From: Chloroflexota bacterium
Lineage (GTDB): Bacteria > Chloroflexota > Anaerolineae > Caldilineales > Caldilineaceae
Direction of reading: 5' to 3'
DNA: 36,851 nucleotides
Assembly (NCBI GenBank): GCA_003577005.1
Contig: QEUW01000028.1
Span: 1-36,851, forward strand
Below the pieces are notes generated by a model. It searched no databases. It was not told the origin of the DNA and was given only the letters and a program-made list of their open reading frames with translations. A program made the translations under genes and the position numbers. Shown here one piece after another: positions 9,465 to 18,317 of the stretch (the stretch's first letter is position 1; each line of letters opens with the position of its first letter).

Positions 9465-10675
9465 TCAAGGGCGCGCAACAACTGCGCTCGACCCACCGGC
9501 TTGCGGAGAAAGTGCGCTGCCCCCAGCACCCGCGCCAGACCTTCCTGCGAGAGAATCGTACAGACGATGACCGGGATCTGCCGGGTCTGCGGATGCTCAC
9601 GCAGGCGCCCCAGGATCGTCCAGCCGTCTTCGGCCGGCATCATCACGTCGAGCACGATGGCCTGCGGCGCCAGCTCTTGGGCCAGGGCCAGCCCCTGTTG
9701 GCCGTCCTGCGCGCCGGCGAAGCGGTAGCGACTCCCGGCCAGGTAGCGGCGCAACAGTTGTTGGGTGTCGGCGTTGTCGTCGATCACGAGCACAGTCGCC
9801 TGCTCCATCACCGGCAGCCGGACCGTGGCACAGAAGCGCCGGGCCGGGCCACTCTGCGTCTCCAACCTGCCGTTGCACAAGTTGACCAGTTCGGCGGCCA
9901 TCGCCAGTTGCTCCGCCGGTTCGTCGGCAAGGCGCGCCGGCCGCTCACCGTCACCGCTGCCCTCGATCTGAATCGCCAATTGTTCTGAGCCGGTCGTGAC
10001 CTGAATCTGCACAGTGCCGCCAGGGCCTTGCTGGATCGCCGCGGTGAGAATATCGAGCAGCGCCTGGCGTAGCAGCGGCAGTTGGACAGCAATGGGGGGA
10101 ATGGGATCAGCAATCGCAGCGGAAACCGACACCTGTACAGCCGTCGCCAATGGCGCAACAGTCTCGATCAACTCGGCGATGAATGCGCCGAGCTGAATGA
10201 CCGCAGCCGGTGCCGATTCGCGCAGGTGATCAAGTTCCTGCTGGCGCGTCGGCATGGATGGCGGGTTTGCAGGCTCAGGAGCGTGGGCCTCAGCCGACTT
10301 ATCCTGGTGATCAAGCCGGTATATGGCCCACAGATGGGCGGCCAGTTCTTCGCGGGCAACCTGTTCTTCGCGCTGCAACTGGCGCGTGCTCAGCCCCAGG
10401 TCGAGGGCAACCTGATTTTGCGGCAACTGTTCCGTATAGCGGCGGCGCAGAATCTGGTAGAGCCGCCAGGCGCGCGAACCAAAGGGCGCATCGATCTGCG
10501 GGCGCAACGAGTCGATCGCGGTGAGGATCGCCCGCTGCAAAGCCGCCGCCGGATTGCGCTCCTGCTCCAGCGCCAGACGCTTGACCAGCGGGCTTGCACA
10601 TAGGATCGCAGGGCTATAGAGGTGGTTGAGCACCGTTCGAAGCTGCGCCTCAAAAGCGGCGCGGTCGTCTTGCAT
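9425..10675 (-). CDS. response regulator with N-terminal HTH-like and degenerate HATPase-like regions
   Basis: 416 residues in an unusual order. Residues about 60-115 (AWRLYQILRRRY..LPQNQVALDLGLSTRQLQREEQ) resemble a helix-turn-helix of sigma-region-4 or ECF type. Residues about 150-285 resemble the tail of a histidine kinase (LRQALLDILTAAIQQGPGGTVQIQV, then LAMAAELVNLCNGRLETQSGP..FCATVRLP) but lack a phospho-His box and clear G boxes. The C-terminus is a complete receiver: VLVIDDNAD, phospho-Asp in IVLDVMMPAEDGW, CTI switch Thr, LRKPV. The start ATG is at 10675. It converges with the hybrid kinase and overlaps its 3' end, and is its likely partner by position. The HTH reading is my pattern match, not a database hit. 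Confidence 0.75.
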   Translation of the reverse strand: MQDDRAAFEAQLRTVLNHLYSPAILCASPLVKRLALEQERNPAAALQRAILTAIDSLRPQIDAPFGSRAWRLYQILRRRYTEQLPQNQVALDLGLSTRQLQREEQVAREELAAHLWAIYRLDHQDKSAEAHAPEPANPPSMPTRQQELDHLRESAPAAVIQLGAFIAELIETVAPLATAVQVSVSAAIADPIPPIAVQLPLLRQALLDILTAAIQQGPGGTVQIQVTTGSEQLAIQIEGSGDGERPARLADEPAEQLAMAAELVNLCNGRLETQSGPARRFCATVRLPVMEQATVLVIDDNADTQQLLRRYLAGSRYRFAGAQDGQQGLALAQELAPQAIVLDVMMPAEDGWTILGRLREHPQTRQIPVIVCTILSQEGLARVLGAAHFLRKPVGRAQLLRALDQATSGFTGSGVS

Positions 10676-10745
10676 GGTTTCTTATACCAATGTCGTCTGC
10701 TTGTCGTCTCTATGGCGGGAATCTGCCCAAAAGTGATCAGAAATC

Positions 10746-10754
10746 TGTTACAAT
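10746..10754 (+). promoter_or_regulatory. possible extended -10 promoter
   Basis: TGTTACAAT matches TGn-TATAAT with one change. It lies about 170 nt before the sugar-binding protein gene; no -35 is evident. Confidence 0.3.
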
Positions 10755-10872
10755 GGGGAAGCTACCTGTGCCAGTTCGAAGATGACAGTCCCAAAACGTG
10801 CCACAGATCATTATACAGGCAACAGAGCCTTTGAACAAGGCGTTCTGGCGCGTTTCTGGACAAGATGGCGGC

Positions 10873-10901
10873 TTGTCTTACTGTCGTTCATGTTCTAAGA
10901 T
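10873..10901 (+). promoter_or_regulatory. possible promoter of the sugar transport operon
   Basis: TTGTCT (10873-10878), 17-nt spacer, TAAGAT (10896-10901): 4 of 6 matches at each box. It sits 22 nt before the ATG, leaving a short leader with AAAGGAG. Weaker than the padR and marR promoters. Confidence 0.3.
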
Positions 10902-10922
10902 GTACCTAAAGGAGCAAAACCA

Positions 10923-12323
10923 ATGTCTACCCAACCTACCATGACGCGGCGTCACTTTCTGTTTACGTCGGCTACGGTTGCAACCGGCGCACTGTTAGCG
11001 GCCTGTGCTGCACCGGCGGCTGCACCGGCATCACAAGCCGGCGAGACAAGCGGCGCAGCGGCAGAACTGATCGAATTGACCCTCATGGAGCCCGACCGCG
11101 AACTGAGCAACCAGGTCAGAGCGATCACCCTCGAACGGTTCAATGCCCAGATGGAGGCGGATGGCAAGCCGTGGCGGGTGGTCGACACCGTCGGCCCAGC
11201 CACCGACAACGACCTGCGCACCAAGCTCACCCTCGATGCTGCGGCGGGCACCCTGCCTGACCTTTTCAACATGCATTCCTCTTGGGTGGCTGACTTTGCC
11301 GCCGCCGGCTATCTGCTCGACATGGGTCCCTATTTGGAGCAGTGGGCCGATTGGGACAAGATCTACGATGTATTGAAACCACTGGCAACCTACGACGGCA
11401 TGATCGTGGGCATCCCCGGCGGCACCACCTTCACCTGGTACTACCGTAAGGATGTGCTGGAAGGCGCCGGCATCCCCATCGACCAACCGCAGACGTGGGA
11501 AGATTTCTACGCCGTCTGTGATCAGATCAAGACGCAGACCGATGCGGTGCCGTGTGGCTTGCCGGGGGCGACGCCCTGGGGTGGCGGCACCTGGGCCGAA
11601 GGGTTCCGTATGGTCTGGCTGAGCTTTGACGGCACCATCTTCGACGAGGCGGACGGCAAGTGGGTGGTGAGCAGCCCCAACCTGCTCAAGGCGCTCCAGG
11701 TCTACGAGACATTGGCGCAAAACGAGTGGCTGACCGTAGACGAGTTGTTGACCCCCAACCCGTGGGAGCCGATCAAGTATCAGATGTTCCCCGAGGGCAC
11801 CTGCGCGCTTGTCACTGGCGGCGACTGGCAGTGGGAATTTGACTGGGGGCCGAACGGTGCCACACCGATCGAGGGGCTCTTTGAGCGGGTGGATCGGTGG
11901 CAATTCCCGGCGGAAGATGGCAATGCATTTACCTACGTGCAGGGCAGTGTTGGCACAGGCGTGTCAGCAAACACCGAGACGCCCGACGGTTGCGCCGAAT
12001 ACATCACCTTTGCAGCATCGCCCGATCTGAATTGCGATTTGCTGGACATCTATGTCGGCGGCCCCTCCAACCGCCGGGATTTTGCCGAGCTCTGCCCGGC
12101 CTACACCGAGGTCGTCAACGGCAAGATGCACCAGGCCAGCCAGCTCTTCGAAACCGGTCGCACCTACAAGTTCGAGCGCGTCGGCACGCAACGGCTGGCC
12201 GACGGCATCGCCCGCGCCACCGAGGACATCATCACCGGGACGTTGAGCGCCGAGGAGGCCATGGCCGCCTTTGCCGACACCATGATCGAGGCCCTGGGTG
12301 AGGAGATGGCGAAGAAAGCGTAA
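10923..12323 (+). CDS. extracellular sugar-binding lipoprotein of an ABC transporter (family 1)
   Basis: 466 residues. Captures a carbohydrate outside the membrane and delivers it to the two permeases downstream. The N-terminus has a twin-arginine signal (TRRHFLFTSA, Arg 9-10) joined to a lipobox LLAAC with Cys 28, so it is a Tat-exported lipoprotein, then an Ala/Pro/Ser linker. The body has the family features: LTLDAAAGTLPDLFNMHSSW, ATYDGMIVGIPGGTTFTWYYRKDVLEGAGI, and TCALVTGGDWQWEF. AAAGGAG precedes the ATG. Its TAA stop is the first triplet of a tandem TAATGCG repeat. The substrate is unknown; the downstream NagA/NagB-like genes suggest an amino sugar or its glycoside. Confidence 0.9.
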   Translation: MSTQPTMTRRHFLFTSATVATGALLAACAAPAAAPASQAGETSGAAAELIELTLMEPDRELSNQVRAITLERFNAQMEADGKPWRVVDTVGPATDNDLRTKLTLDAAAGTLPDLFNMHSSWVADFAAAGYLLDMGPYLEQWADWDKIYDVLKPLATYDGMIVGIPGGTTFTWYYRKDVLEGAGIPIDQPQTWEDFYAVCDQIKTQTDAVPCGLPGATPWGGGTWAEGFRMVWLSFDGTIFDEADGKWVVSSPNLLKALQVYETLAQNEWLTVDELLTPNPWEPIKYQMFPEGTCALVTGGDWQWEFDWGPNGATPIEGLFERVDRWQFPAEDGNAFTYVQGSVGTGVSANTETPDGCAEYITFAASPDLNCDLLDIYVGGPSNRRDFAELCPAYTEVVNGKMHQASQLFETGRTYKFERVGTQRLADGIARATEDIITGTLSAEEAMAAFADTMIEALGEEMAKKA

Positions 12324-12402
12324 TGCGTAATGCGTAATGCGTAAGCTATATTCCAGTCGCAGTCACCCGGATTACGGATTACGCGTCACGCATTACGCAT
12401 TA
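12321..12402. repeat. TAATGCG tandem/inverted element, copy 1
   Basis: Three TAATGCG units plus TAA run from the stop codon of the binding-protein gene (12321-12344). The reverse complement CGCATTACGCATTA is at 12389-12402, preceded by the partly matching ATTACGGATTACGCGTCA. The arms can pair over at least 14 bp with a 44-nt spacer. The right arm ends 10 nt before the ATG of the next gene. Confidence 0.85.
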
Positions 12403-12412
12403 AGGAAATCCC

Positions 12413-13285
12413 ATGACCCGCCTGCAAAACCGTACCTTGTTTCTGTTCTTGACACCGGCGCTGCTGATGATCACCGTCTTCACCTTGTTGCCGGCGTTGT
12501 GGGCAGTCTATATCAGCTTTACCGACCTGGCGCTGGCCGGCCCCAAGGCGTTGAACTACGGCTTTATTGGGCTGCGCAATTACGAAAAGCTCTTTTCGGA
12601 CCGGAACTTTCACAACTCTATTTCGCTCTCGCTCCAATACACCCTCTACACCAACTTGGGCCAGTTTTTGATCGGTCTCACGACAGCGTTGATTTTGAAC
12701 CGGCGCCGACTACGCGGGCAAAACCTCCTGTTGGCCGTCATCGTCCTGCCGATGGTGATACCGGGGATCACACAGGCGTTGATCTGGTCTTCGATGCTGG
12801 GGGCGGGCGAATTTGGCACCCTCAACCGGATGCTTAGCCTGGTGGGGGTTGAGCCGGTGTTGTGGACGCGCCAGGTGCCCATGCTCTCCATCGTGCTGGT
12901 CAATTTTTGGAACAACTCGGGCTTTGCCATGATCCTCTTTCTGGCCGGGCTGGAGAGCATCCCGCGTGAGGTGATCGAGTCGGCGACCATCGATGGGGCC
13001 AACGGCTGGCAACTCTTGACGCGCATCAAGCTGCCGCTGATCCGCTATGTTCTGCTGCTCTGGTTGCTGCTCAACACGATTGGCTGTTTTGGCATGTTCG
13101 ACCTGGTCTTTGCCCTGACCCGCGGCGGGCCGGGCAATGCGACAGAGTTGGTAGGCATTTACGTGTACAACCAGGGCTTTCAGTTCTTTGAACTGGGCTA
13201 TGGCAGCGCGGCAGCTCTGGTCATGCTGGTGATCAGCCTGTTCCTGGCGCTCATCTACGTGCGTCTGATGCGGGTGGAGTTTTAG
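12413..13285 (+). CDS. sugar ABC transporter permease (MalF/UgpA type)
   Basis: 290 residues with six predicted membrane segments, starting with a segment around FLFLTPALLMITVFTLLPALWAVYISF. The EAA cytoplasmic loop is visible (IPREVIESATIDGANGWQLLTRIKLPLIR). This is the first of the two inner-membrane subunits of a carbohydrate importer (CUT1). It starts at ATG 12413 with AAGGAAAT upstream, immediately after a TAATGCG element. The second permease follows after 46 nt. No ATPase gene is in the cluster, so a shared MsmX/UgpC-like ATPase is likely. Confidence 0.92.
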   Translation: MTRLQNRTLFLFLTPALLMITVFTLLPALWAVYISFTDLALAGPKALNYGFIGLRNYEKLFSDRNFHNSISLSLQYTLYTNLGQFLIGLTTALILNRRRLRGQNLLLAVIVLPMVIPGITQALIWSSMLGAGEFGTLNRMLSLVGVEPVLWTRQVPMLSIVLVNFWNNSGFAMILFLAGLESIPREVIESATIDGANGWQLLTRIKLPLIRYVLLLWLLLNTIGCFGMFDLVFALTRGGPGNATELVGIYVYNQGFQFFELGYGSAAALVMLVISLFLALIYVRLMRVEF

Positions 13286-13331
13286 GTGCATCGCACGCCC
13301 TGCGTGCAACGCACCAGCGAGGAGAAAAGTA

Positions 13332-14240
13332 GTGGCAAGTCAGATGCAATCTGTCAGGGTCGAACAGAAAGGGACGGCCAGCCAGATCGAGCGTGGCGTT
13401 CTGTTGCGCCAACGTCTTGATATCGGAGCCGTCTACCTCTTTCTGGTGATCTTTTCGATTTTTATTTTGATCCCATTTATCTGGCCGTTGTTGAGTGCAT
13501 TTACCCACAAACCAGAGAATGTCTCCAGCCTCTATCTCTACTGGCCGGAACGGTTTACGCTCGACCACTTTTACAATGCGATTTTGGGTCGGGGACAGGC
13601 GCTCGTCCTGTTGCGGAATAGCATTATCATCACCGTGAGCAGTGTGACCCTGGCGCTCTGTTTTTGCGCCCTGGGCGGCTATGCCCTCTCGCGGGGCAGC
13701 TTTCAATTCAAACGCCCGTTGATGTTTGGCATCCTGCTTATCCAGATTATCCCCGGCACAGCCACGGTGCTGCCGTTCTATCTCATCATGCGCGAGCTTG
13801 GGCTGCTCAACACGATGACGGGGGTGGTGCTAGGTCTCGCAACGGGGCAGATCCCGTTTATGCTCTGGGTCATGAAAGGCTTCTTTGACACCGTGCCCAT
13901 CGAACTGGAAGAGGCGGCCTGGCTCGACGGGGCAAACCGCTTCCAGACGCTCACACGCATCGTCTTTCCGTTGGCGTTGCCGGGTGTGGGCGCGGCGGCG
14001 ATCCTGGCCTTCAACGCTGGCTGGGCAGCTTTCTTTTTGCCGCTGATCATGCTCAACAATGCCGACAAGTTTGTCATGCCACTGGGCCTCTTCCGGGCGT
14101 TAATTGCCTATACCAACCTTGATTATGGTATGCTTAATGCCATGGCGCTCTTGTACATGCTGCCCTCGTTTTTGATCTTTATCTTTGCCCGCCAATATCT
14201 CATCCGCGGCACGATGGCCGGGGCGATGGCTGGGCAGTGA
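13332..14240 (+). CDS. carbohydrate ABC transporter permease (MalG type)
   Basis: 302 residues starting at GTG 13332 behind GAGGAGAAAAG. Cytoplasmic basic N-terminus, then six membrane segments starting at VYLFLVIFSIFILIPFIWPLLSAF. The EAA loop is PIELEEAAWLDGANRFQTLTRIVFPLALPG. Pairs with the MalF-type subunit upstream. The TGA stop at 14238-14240 is followed within 1 nt by the second TAATGCG-type element. Confidence 0.92.
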   Translation: MASQMQSVRVEQKGTASQIERGVLLRQRLDIGAVYLFLVIFSIFILIPFIWPLLSAFTHKPENVSSLYLYWPERFTLDHFYNAILGRGQALVLLRNSIIITVSSVTLALCFCALGGYALSRGSFQFKRPLMFGILLIQIIPGTATVLPFYLIMRELGLLNTMTGVVLGLATGQIPFMLWVMKGFFDTVPIELEEAAWLDGANRFQTLTRIVFPLALPGVGAAAILAFNAGWAAFFLPLIMLNNADKFVMPLGLFRALIAYTNLDYGMLNAMALLYMLPSFLIFIFARQYLIRGTMAGAMAGQ

Positions 14241-14241
14241 C

Positions 14242-14326
14242 GTGATGCGTAATGCGTAATCCGTAATGCATACTCTATAATTTGCCTGCACGAGAGACAC
14301 ATCACGCATTACGCATCACGCATTAC
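14242..14326. repeat. TAATGCG tandem/inverted element, copy 2
   Basis: GTGATGCGTAATGCG at 14242-14256 is perfectly complementary to CGCATTACGCATCAC at 14305-14319 (15 bp, 48-nt spacer). Further units flank both arms (TAATCCGTAATGC on the left, CGCATTAC on the right). The element begins directly after the permease stop codon. Confidence 0.88.
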
Positions 14327-14361
14327 AATTTGATCAAACGTTTATTTGTTTTCGCGATCCC

Positions 14362-15390
14362 ATGCCTAACAACACCACAACTACACCTCCTGTCCGCACA
14401 GCGATGATCGGCTGTGGCCGTATGGCCCTGGGCCACATTCGCACCCTTCTGTCCCAACAGACAACCACCCAACTCAGCGTGCTCTGCGAACCATCGCCGG
14501 CAGCCTACGCCAGGGTGTGCGAGCTTTTCACCGGGCAAGGGCTGGCCCCGCCGCCGAATGAACCGGACCTTAACCGGCTGCTCGACCGCTACGGTGCGGA
14601 ACTCGATGCTGCCTTTATCATCACCCCGCACGCCTACCACTACACCCAGACCAAGGCGTGTATGGAAGCCGGGCTAGATGTGCTGCTCGAAAAGCCCATG
14701 GTGGTTAGCGCCGCCGAGGCCGAGGGCTTGATGGCGACGCGCGACCAAACTGGCCGGCTGCTCGTTGTCGCCTTTCCTGGCAGCCTCTCACCCCAGATCC
14801 GCACCGCGGTGCAGATGTTGCGCGGCGGCGAACTGGGGACGATCCTGACGATTTCGGGCCTGTCGTGGGAGAACTGGCGCACACCCAACATTGGAACCTG
14901 GCGCCAACAGCCGGAGCTTTCCGGCGGTGGCTTCTTTTTCGACACCGGCGCCCACATGCTCAACACCATCACCGACCTGGCCGGCGAAGATTTTGCCGAG
15001 GTGGCTGCCTGGTTCGACCCGCGTGACACACCGGTAGAGGTGCTTGGCGTGGTCATGGCGCGGCTCCGTTCCGGCGCGCTGGTGACGATGCACGCCTGTG
15101 GCGACACATGCACCCGCTCCACCTCGGATGTGCGCGTCTTCTGCACACAAGGCATCCTGTTTACCAATATTTGGGGCCACTTCCTCACTGTCCAACGCCC
15201 CGGCCAGAGCCAGCCCGAGCCGGTGGAGGCGCCCAAGTCGCTGGGTGTCTGGCAGCAGTTCCTGGCTGTGCGCAATGGCGAGATCGCCAATCCCTGCCCG
15301 CCCGAAGTGGGGCTGCGTATGGCTCGCTTGTGGGATGCCATCCGGGCGTCGGCGGCGCAGGGCGGGAAGATCGTTTCTGTCAACCTATGA
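14362..15390 (+). CDS. Gfo/Idh/MocA family oxidoreductase (first of four)
   Basis: 342 residues. NAD(P)-dependent dehydrogenase family acting on sugars, inositols and related polyols. The Rossmann motif is [15 protein letters not shown] near the N-terminus; LLEKPMVVS is the family's EKP motif with the catalytic-region Lys; [21 protein letters not shown] is the substrate-site helix. A weak ribosome site precedes ATG 14362. Its TGA overlaps the ATG of the 2-hydroxyacid dehydrogenase (ATGA at 15387-15390), so the two are translationally coupled and probably act in sequence. Confidence 0.9.
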   Translation: MPNNTTTTPPVRTAMIGCGRMALGHIRTLLSQQTTTQLSVLCEPSPAAYARVCELFTGQGLAPPPNEPDLNRLLDRYGAELDAAFIITPHAYHYTQTKACMEAGLDVLLEKPMVVSAAEAEGLMATRDQTGRLLVVAFPGSLSPQIRTAVQMLRGGELGTILTISGLSWENWRTPNIGTWRQQPELSGGGFFFDTGAHMLNTITDLAGEDFAEVAAWFDPRDTPVEVLGVVMARLRSGALVTMHACGDTCTRSTSDVRVFCTQGILFTNIWGHFLTVQRPGQSQPEPVEAPKSLGVWQQFLAVRNGEIANPCPPEVGLRMARLWDAIRASAAQGGKIVSVNL

Positions 15391-16400
15391 GCCAAACGCA
15401 GCCATCGATTGGGGTGATCATTCGCCCTAGCCTCTACAGTGAACTCTTCACACCCGCTTCGGACGCCAGGTTGCGCGCCCTGGGCAACGTTCATTTTCAC
15501 CAACAAGAACAGAACCTTAGCGGGGCCGAATTGGCCCACCAGCTCCCCGCCTATGATATACTTATAACGGGTTGGGGCTCGCCCCGGTTTACCGACGAGG
15601 TGCTGGCTGCCGCCGGGCGCCTCAAGCTCATCGCTCACACCGCCGGGAGTATCAAAGCTATGCTGCCGCCTGCTCTCTTTGAGCGGGGGATTGCCGTAAC
15701 CCACGCGGCGAGCGCCATTGCGCCGGCTGTGGCCGAAATGACGTTGCTGCTCATCTTGCTCAGCTTGCGCCAGGCACACAAGCTCGACCGGCAGCTAAAA
15801 GCGGGTGGCGCGTGGGAGACAAGCAAGACGCTTGGGATGGGCCGGGAACTGGCCGGCAGCCGGGTCGGCGTGGTCGGCGCCGGCTACACGGGCCGCTGTG
15901 TGATCAAGCTGCTGGCCGCGCTCGACGCCGAGGTGTGGGTCTATGATCCCTATCTCAGCGCCGAACGGGCCGCGGAGCTAGGTGTGCGCCCGGTAGCGCT
16001 GGACGAATTACTGGCCAACTGCCCCATCGTCACCCTGCAGGCGCCGCCTACCCAGGAGACTTATCGCATGATCGGGGCGCGCGAGTTGCGCCTGTTGCAG
16101 GATGGCGCGATCTTTATCAACACGGCCCGCTCGCATCTGGTAGACCAGGAAGCGCTGCTGGCCGAACTGCGTACGGGGCGCATCCAGGCCGCGCTCGATG
16201 TCTTCGACCAGGAGCCGCTGCCGCAAGAACACCCGTTGCGCAGCCTGGATAATGTCATCCTCACCCCGCATGTGGCTGGCGCCTCGCGGCAGGCTCGCCT
16301 GCGCCAGGGGCAGACGGTTGTCGAGGAGATCGAGCGTTTTCTGGCTGGTCAGCCGTTGCGCTATCGGGTAACAAGTGATATGCTCGATACAATGGCATAG
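15387..16400 (+). CDS. D-isomer-specific 2-hydroxyacid dehydrogenase
   Basis: 337 residues from ATG 15387, which overlaps the previous stop. Oxidises or reduces a 2-hydroxy/2-keto acid with NAD(P). The Rossmann motif is [15 protein letters not shown]; catalytic residues fit Arg in NTARSHLVD, Glu in [11 protein letters not shown] and His in [13 protein letters not shown]. The N-terminal catalytic domain is present ([27 protein letters not shown]). Coupling to a Gfo/Idh protein suggests consecutive oxidation steps on a sugar or sugar acid. A second member of the family lies at the right edge of the window. Confidence 0.92.
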   Translation: MSQTQPSIGVIIRPSLYSELFTPASDARLRALGNVHFHQQEQNLSGAELAHQLPAYDILITGWGSPRFTDEVLAAAGRLKLIAHTAGSIKAMLPPALFERGIAVTHAASAIAPAVAEMTLLLILLSLRQAHKLDRQLKAGGAWETSKTLGMGRELAGSRVGVVGAGYTGRCVIKLLAALDAEVWVYDPYLSAERAAELGVRPVALDELLANCPIVTLQAPPTQETYRMIGARELRLLQDGAIFINTARSHLVDQEALLAELRTGRIQAALDVFDQEPLPQEHPLRSLDNVILTPHVAGASRQARLRQGQTVVEEIERFLAGQPLRYRVTSDMLDTMA

Positions 16401-16433
16401 CCGTTACACGATTGATTTTGGGGACGACCCGCT

Positions 16434-17120
16434 ATGGCAACCTATGTCCTTGTTCACGGGGCAACCGGGGGCGGCTGGCAGATGCGCCCGCTGGCTGTGG
16501 CGCTACAGGCGGCCGGTCACTATGTTCAGCGGCCTACGCTCACCGGTCTCGGCGAACGCTCCCATCTGCTTCGCCCCGAGATCGATCTGGCAACGCATGT
16601 GCAAGACATCGTGAACGTTTTGCAGTATGAAGACTTACACGAGGTGATCCTGGTGGGAAAAAGTTACAGCGGTATCGTCATTACCGGTGTGGCCGAGCAG
16701 ACGCCGGAACGGCTGGCTCACCTGGTCTATCTCGATGCTCTGGTGCCAGGGGATAGACAGTCGTTTTTGGAGATCCTGGGGCCAGAGGTGGCAGAACGTA
16801 TGGCAGAGAGAGTACGCGAACGAGGCGACGGCTGGCGGCTGCCGGCGGATCGCTCGGTCGAGCCGCGGCTGGCAGACCACCCCTTCGGCTCCCTGACCCA
16901 GCGGATCGCGCTGAGCAACCCCGCAGCGGCGCGGCTGCCCCGCACCTATATCCGCTGCACCGCTGTCCCGGCGCATACGCCCCACGCCCGCGTGACCGCT
17001 GCCTCAGCCCAGCGCGCCGTGGCAGCGGGCTGGCGCTATCGGGAACTGCCGGCCGATCACAATCCCGAGAGTGTGCCGGCACCGGAACTGGTTCAATTTC
17101 TGCTGGAGCTGGCTGGCTGA
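16434..17120 (+). CDS. alpha/beta hydrolase (esterase-like)
   Basis: 228 residues. The oxyanion-hole stretch YVLVHGATGGGWQMRPL opens the protein, the nucleophile elbow is VGKSYSGIV (Ser about residue 77), and the catalytic His is in PADHNPES near the C-terminus. The arrangement matches the salicylate-esterase/hydroxynitrile-lyase (EstC-like) branch. Substrate is unknown; in this operon an ester or lactone of a sugar is plausible. GGGGAC precedes ATG 16434; 33 nt separate it from the dehydrogenase. Confidence 0.85.
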   Translation: MATYVLVHGATGGGWQMRPLAVALQAAGHYVQRPTLTGLGERSHLLRPEIDLATHVQDIVNVLQYEDLHEVILVGKSYSGIVITGVAEQTPERLAHLVYLDALVPGDRQSFLEILGPEVAERMAERVRERGDGWRLPADRSVEPRLADHPFGSLTQRIALSNPAAARLPRTYIRCTAVPAHTPHARVTAASAQRAVAAGWRYRELPADHNPESVPAPELVQFLLELAG

Positions 17121-17130
17121 GCCGGGCCCC

Positions 17131-17193
17131 GAACTGTAAAGGGCCATCCTGATTATTGGTACCACTGTATTCACGGTTTACACTTTACAATTC
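17131..17193. repeat. GTAAAG-type inverted element
   Basis: GAACTGTAAAG (17131-17141) faces CTTTACAATTC (17183-17193), 10 of 11 complementary, with an extra TTTACA unit on the right. Same architecture as the TAATGCG elements. It begins 10 nt after the hydrolase stop codon. Confidence 0.5.
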
Positions 17194-17207
17194 AACAGTG
17201 ACGATTG

Positions 17208-18191
17208 ATGATGGATGCAAAATCGAAAGTGCGCATCGCCATGATCGGCGCTGGCTCCATGGCCAATCGCGTTCATTACCCATCGCTCGCCTCGTTTGCG
17301 GATGTAGAGATTGCCGCCCTCTGTGATATTGACGAGCGGCGGCTGTTGGCAACGGCCAACAAGTATGAGATCGAGGGTCGCTACACCGATTACCGCAAAA
17401 TGGTCGAAGAGGTAGCGCCCGACGCCATTTATGCCATCGGCCAGCCGCACATCATGTATGACATTTGGGTCTGGTGTCTGCAACAGGGCTTGAACCTGTG
17501 CATCGAAAAACCGATGGGCATCACGCTGCACCAGGCGCGGGTGTTGGCGCACCTGGCCGAGCAACACAACTGTATCACACAGGTGAGCTTTCAGCGGCGC
17601 ACCTGCCCGATGGTCGTCCAACTGCGCAACGAATGTCTCAGGCGTGGCCCGCTTGTCCATGCCGAATGCCACTTTTTCAAGTGGGAGCCACAACCCTATT
17701 TGCACGCCCGCGACCACCTGATGGATGACGGCGTCCATGCCATCGACACGTTGCGCTGGATGTGCGGCGGCGAGGTCGTTGGGGTCGAAAGCCGGTGTAA
17801 GCGCATCGGTACTCCGGACATCAACTTTATCTCGGCGTTCCTCGAATTCGACAACGGCGCCACCGGCGTCTTGATCAACAGTTGGACCAGCGGCCGGCGT
17901 ATCTTCAGGGTCGAGATGCACGCACCCGGTATCTGCGCCGAGGCCGAACACGAGGGCAAGGGTCGCCTCTATGCCGATGGCGACACAACAGGCCGGGAAT
18001 TCGACACGCGCACGGTCGCCGGCAGCGATGAACTCTACGTCTACGCCGGCTTCCAGGCCAAGAACCGCGAGTTCATCGACGCCGTCAAGCAGGGAACACA
18101 GCCGCAAACACACTTTGGCGATGCCCTCAAAACGATGGAGGTCGCTGAGACCATCCTGGCCCAAAGCCTATTACAAAATAGAGTACGGTAG
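17208..18191 (+). CDS. Gfo/Idh/MocA family oxidoreductase (second of four)
   Basis: 327 residues; starts at 17205 (TTG), 17208 or 17211 (both ATG) cannot be separated because no clear ribosome site is present. Rossmann motif IAMIGAGSMANRVHYPSL, family motif CIEKPMGITLHQAR, and the active-site region HARDHLMDDGVHAIDTLRWMCGG with the conserved Asp-His pair. NAD(P)-dependent sugar or polyol dehydrogenase; some family members are NAD-dependent glycosidases (GH109), which would suit a neighbouring NagA. It precedes nagA with a repeat element between. Confidence 0.9.
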   Translation: MMDAKSKVRIAMIGAGSMANRVHYPSLASFADVEIAALCDIDERRLLATANKYEIEGRYTDYRKMVEEVAPDAIYAIGQPHIMYDIWVWCLQQGLNLCIEKPMGITLHQARVLAHLAEQHNCITQVSFQRRTCPMVVQLRNECLRRGPLVHAECHFFKWEPQPYLHARDHLMDDGVHAIDTLRWMCGGEVVGVESRCKRIGTPDINFISAFLEFDNGATGVLINSWTSGRRIFRVEMHAPGICAEAEHEGKGRLYADGDTTGREFDTRTVAGSDELYVYAGFQAKNREFIDAVKQGTQPQTHFGDALKTMEVAETILAQSLLQNRVR

Positions 18192-18210
18192 TCGTATTTT
18201 CAAACAAAGC

Positions 18211-18259
18211 CCACAGAAACCTCTGCGCTCTCCGTGAAATCTCTGTGTTCTCTGTGTTG
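18211..18259. repeat. ACACAGAGA-type tandem element (one arm)
   Basis: Contains CTCTGTGTTCTCTGTGTT (18241-18258) preceded by degenerate units (CCTCTGCGCTCTCCGTG). Shares words and the flanking GTTGCTGC with the elements at 22024 and 32327. It starts about 20 nt after the stop codon of the oxidoreductase. No clear opposite arm. Confidence 0.65.
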
Positions 18260-18317
18260 CTGCTTTTTCTTGCCTGTTCCAGTACTTTGCTGAGGATACC
18301 CACGAGGTGTGGTAACG

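Noticed and set aside
14640..15779. 379-codon leftward frame across the Gfo/Idh and dehydrogenase genes
   Set aside because: Spans two well-supported coupled genes on the other strand; no recognisable domain.
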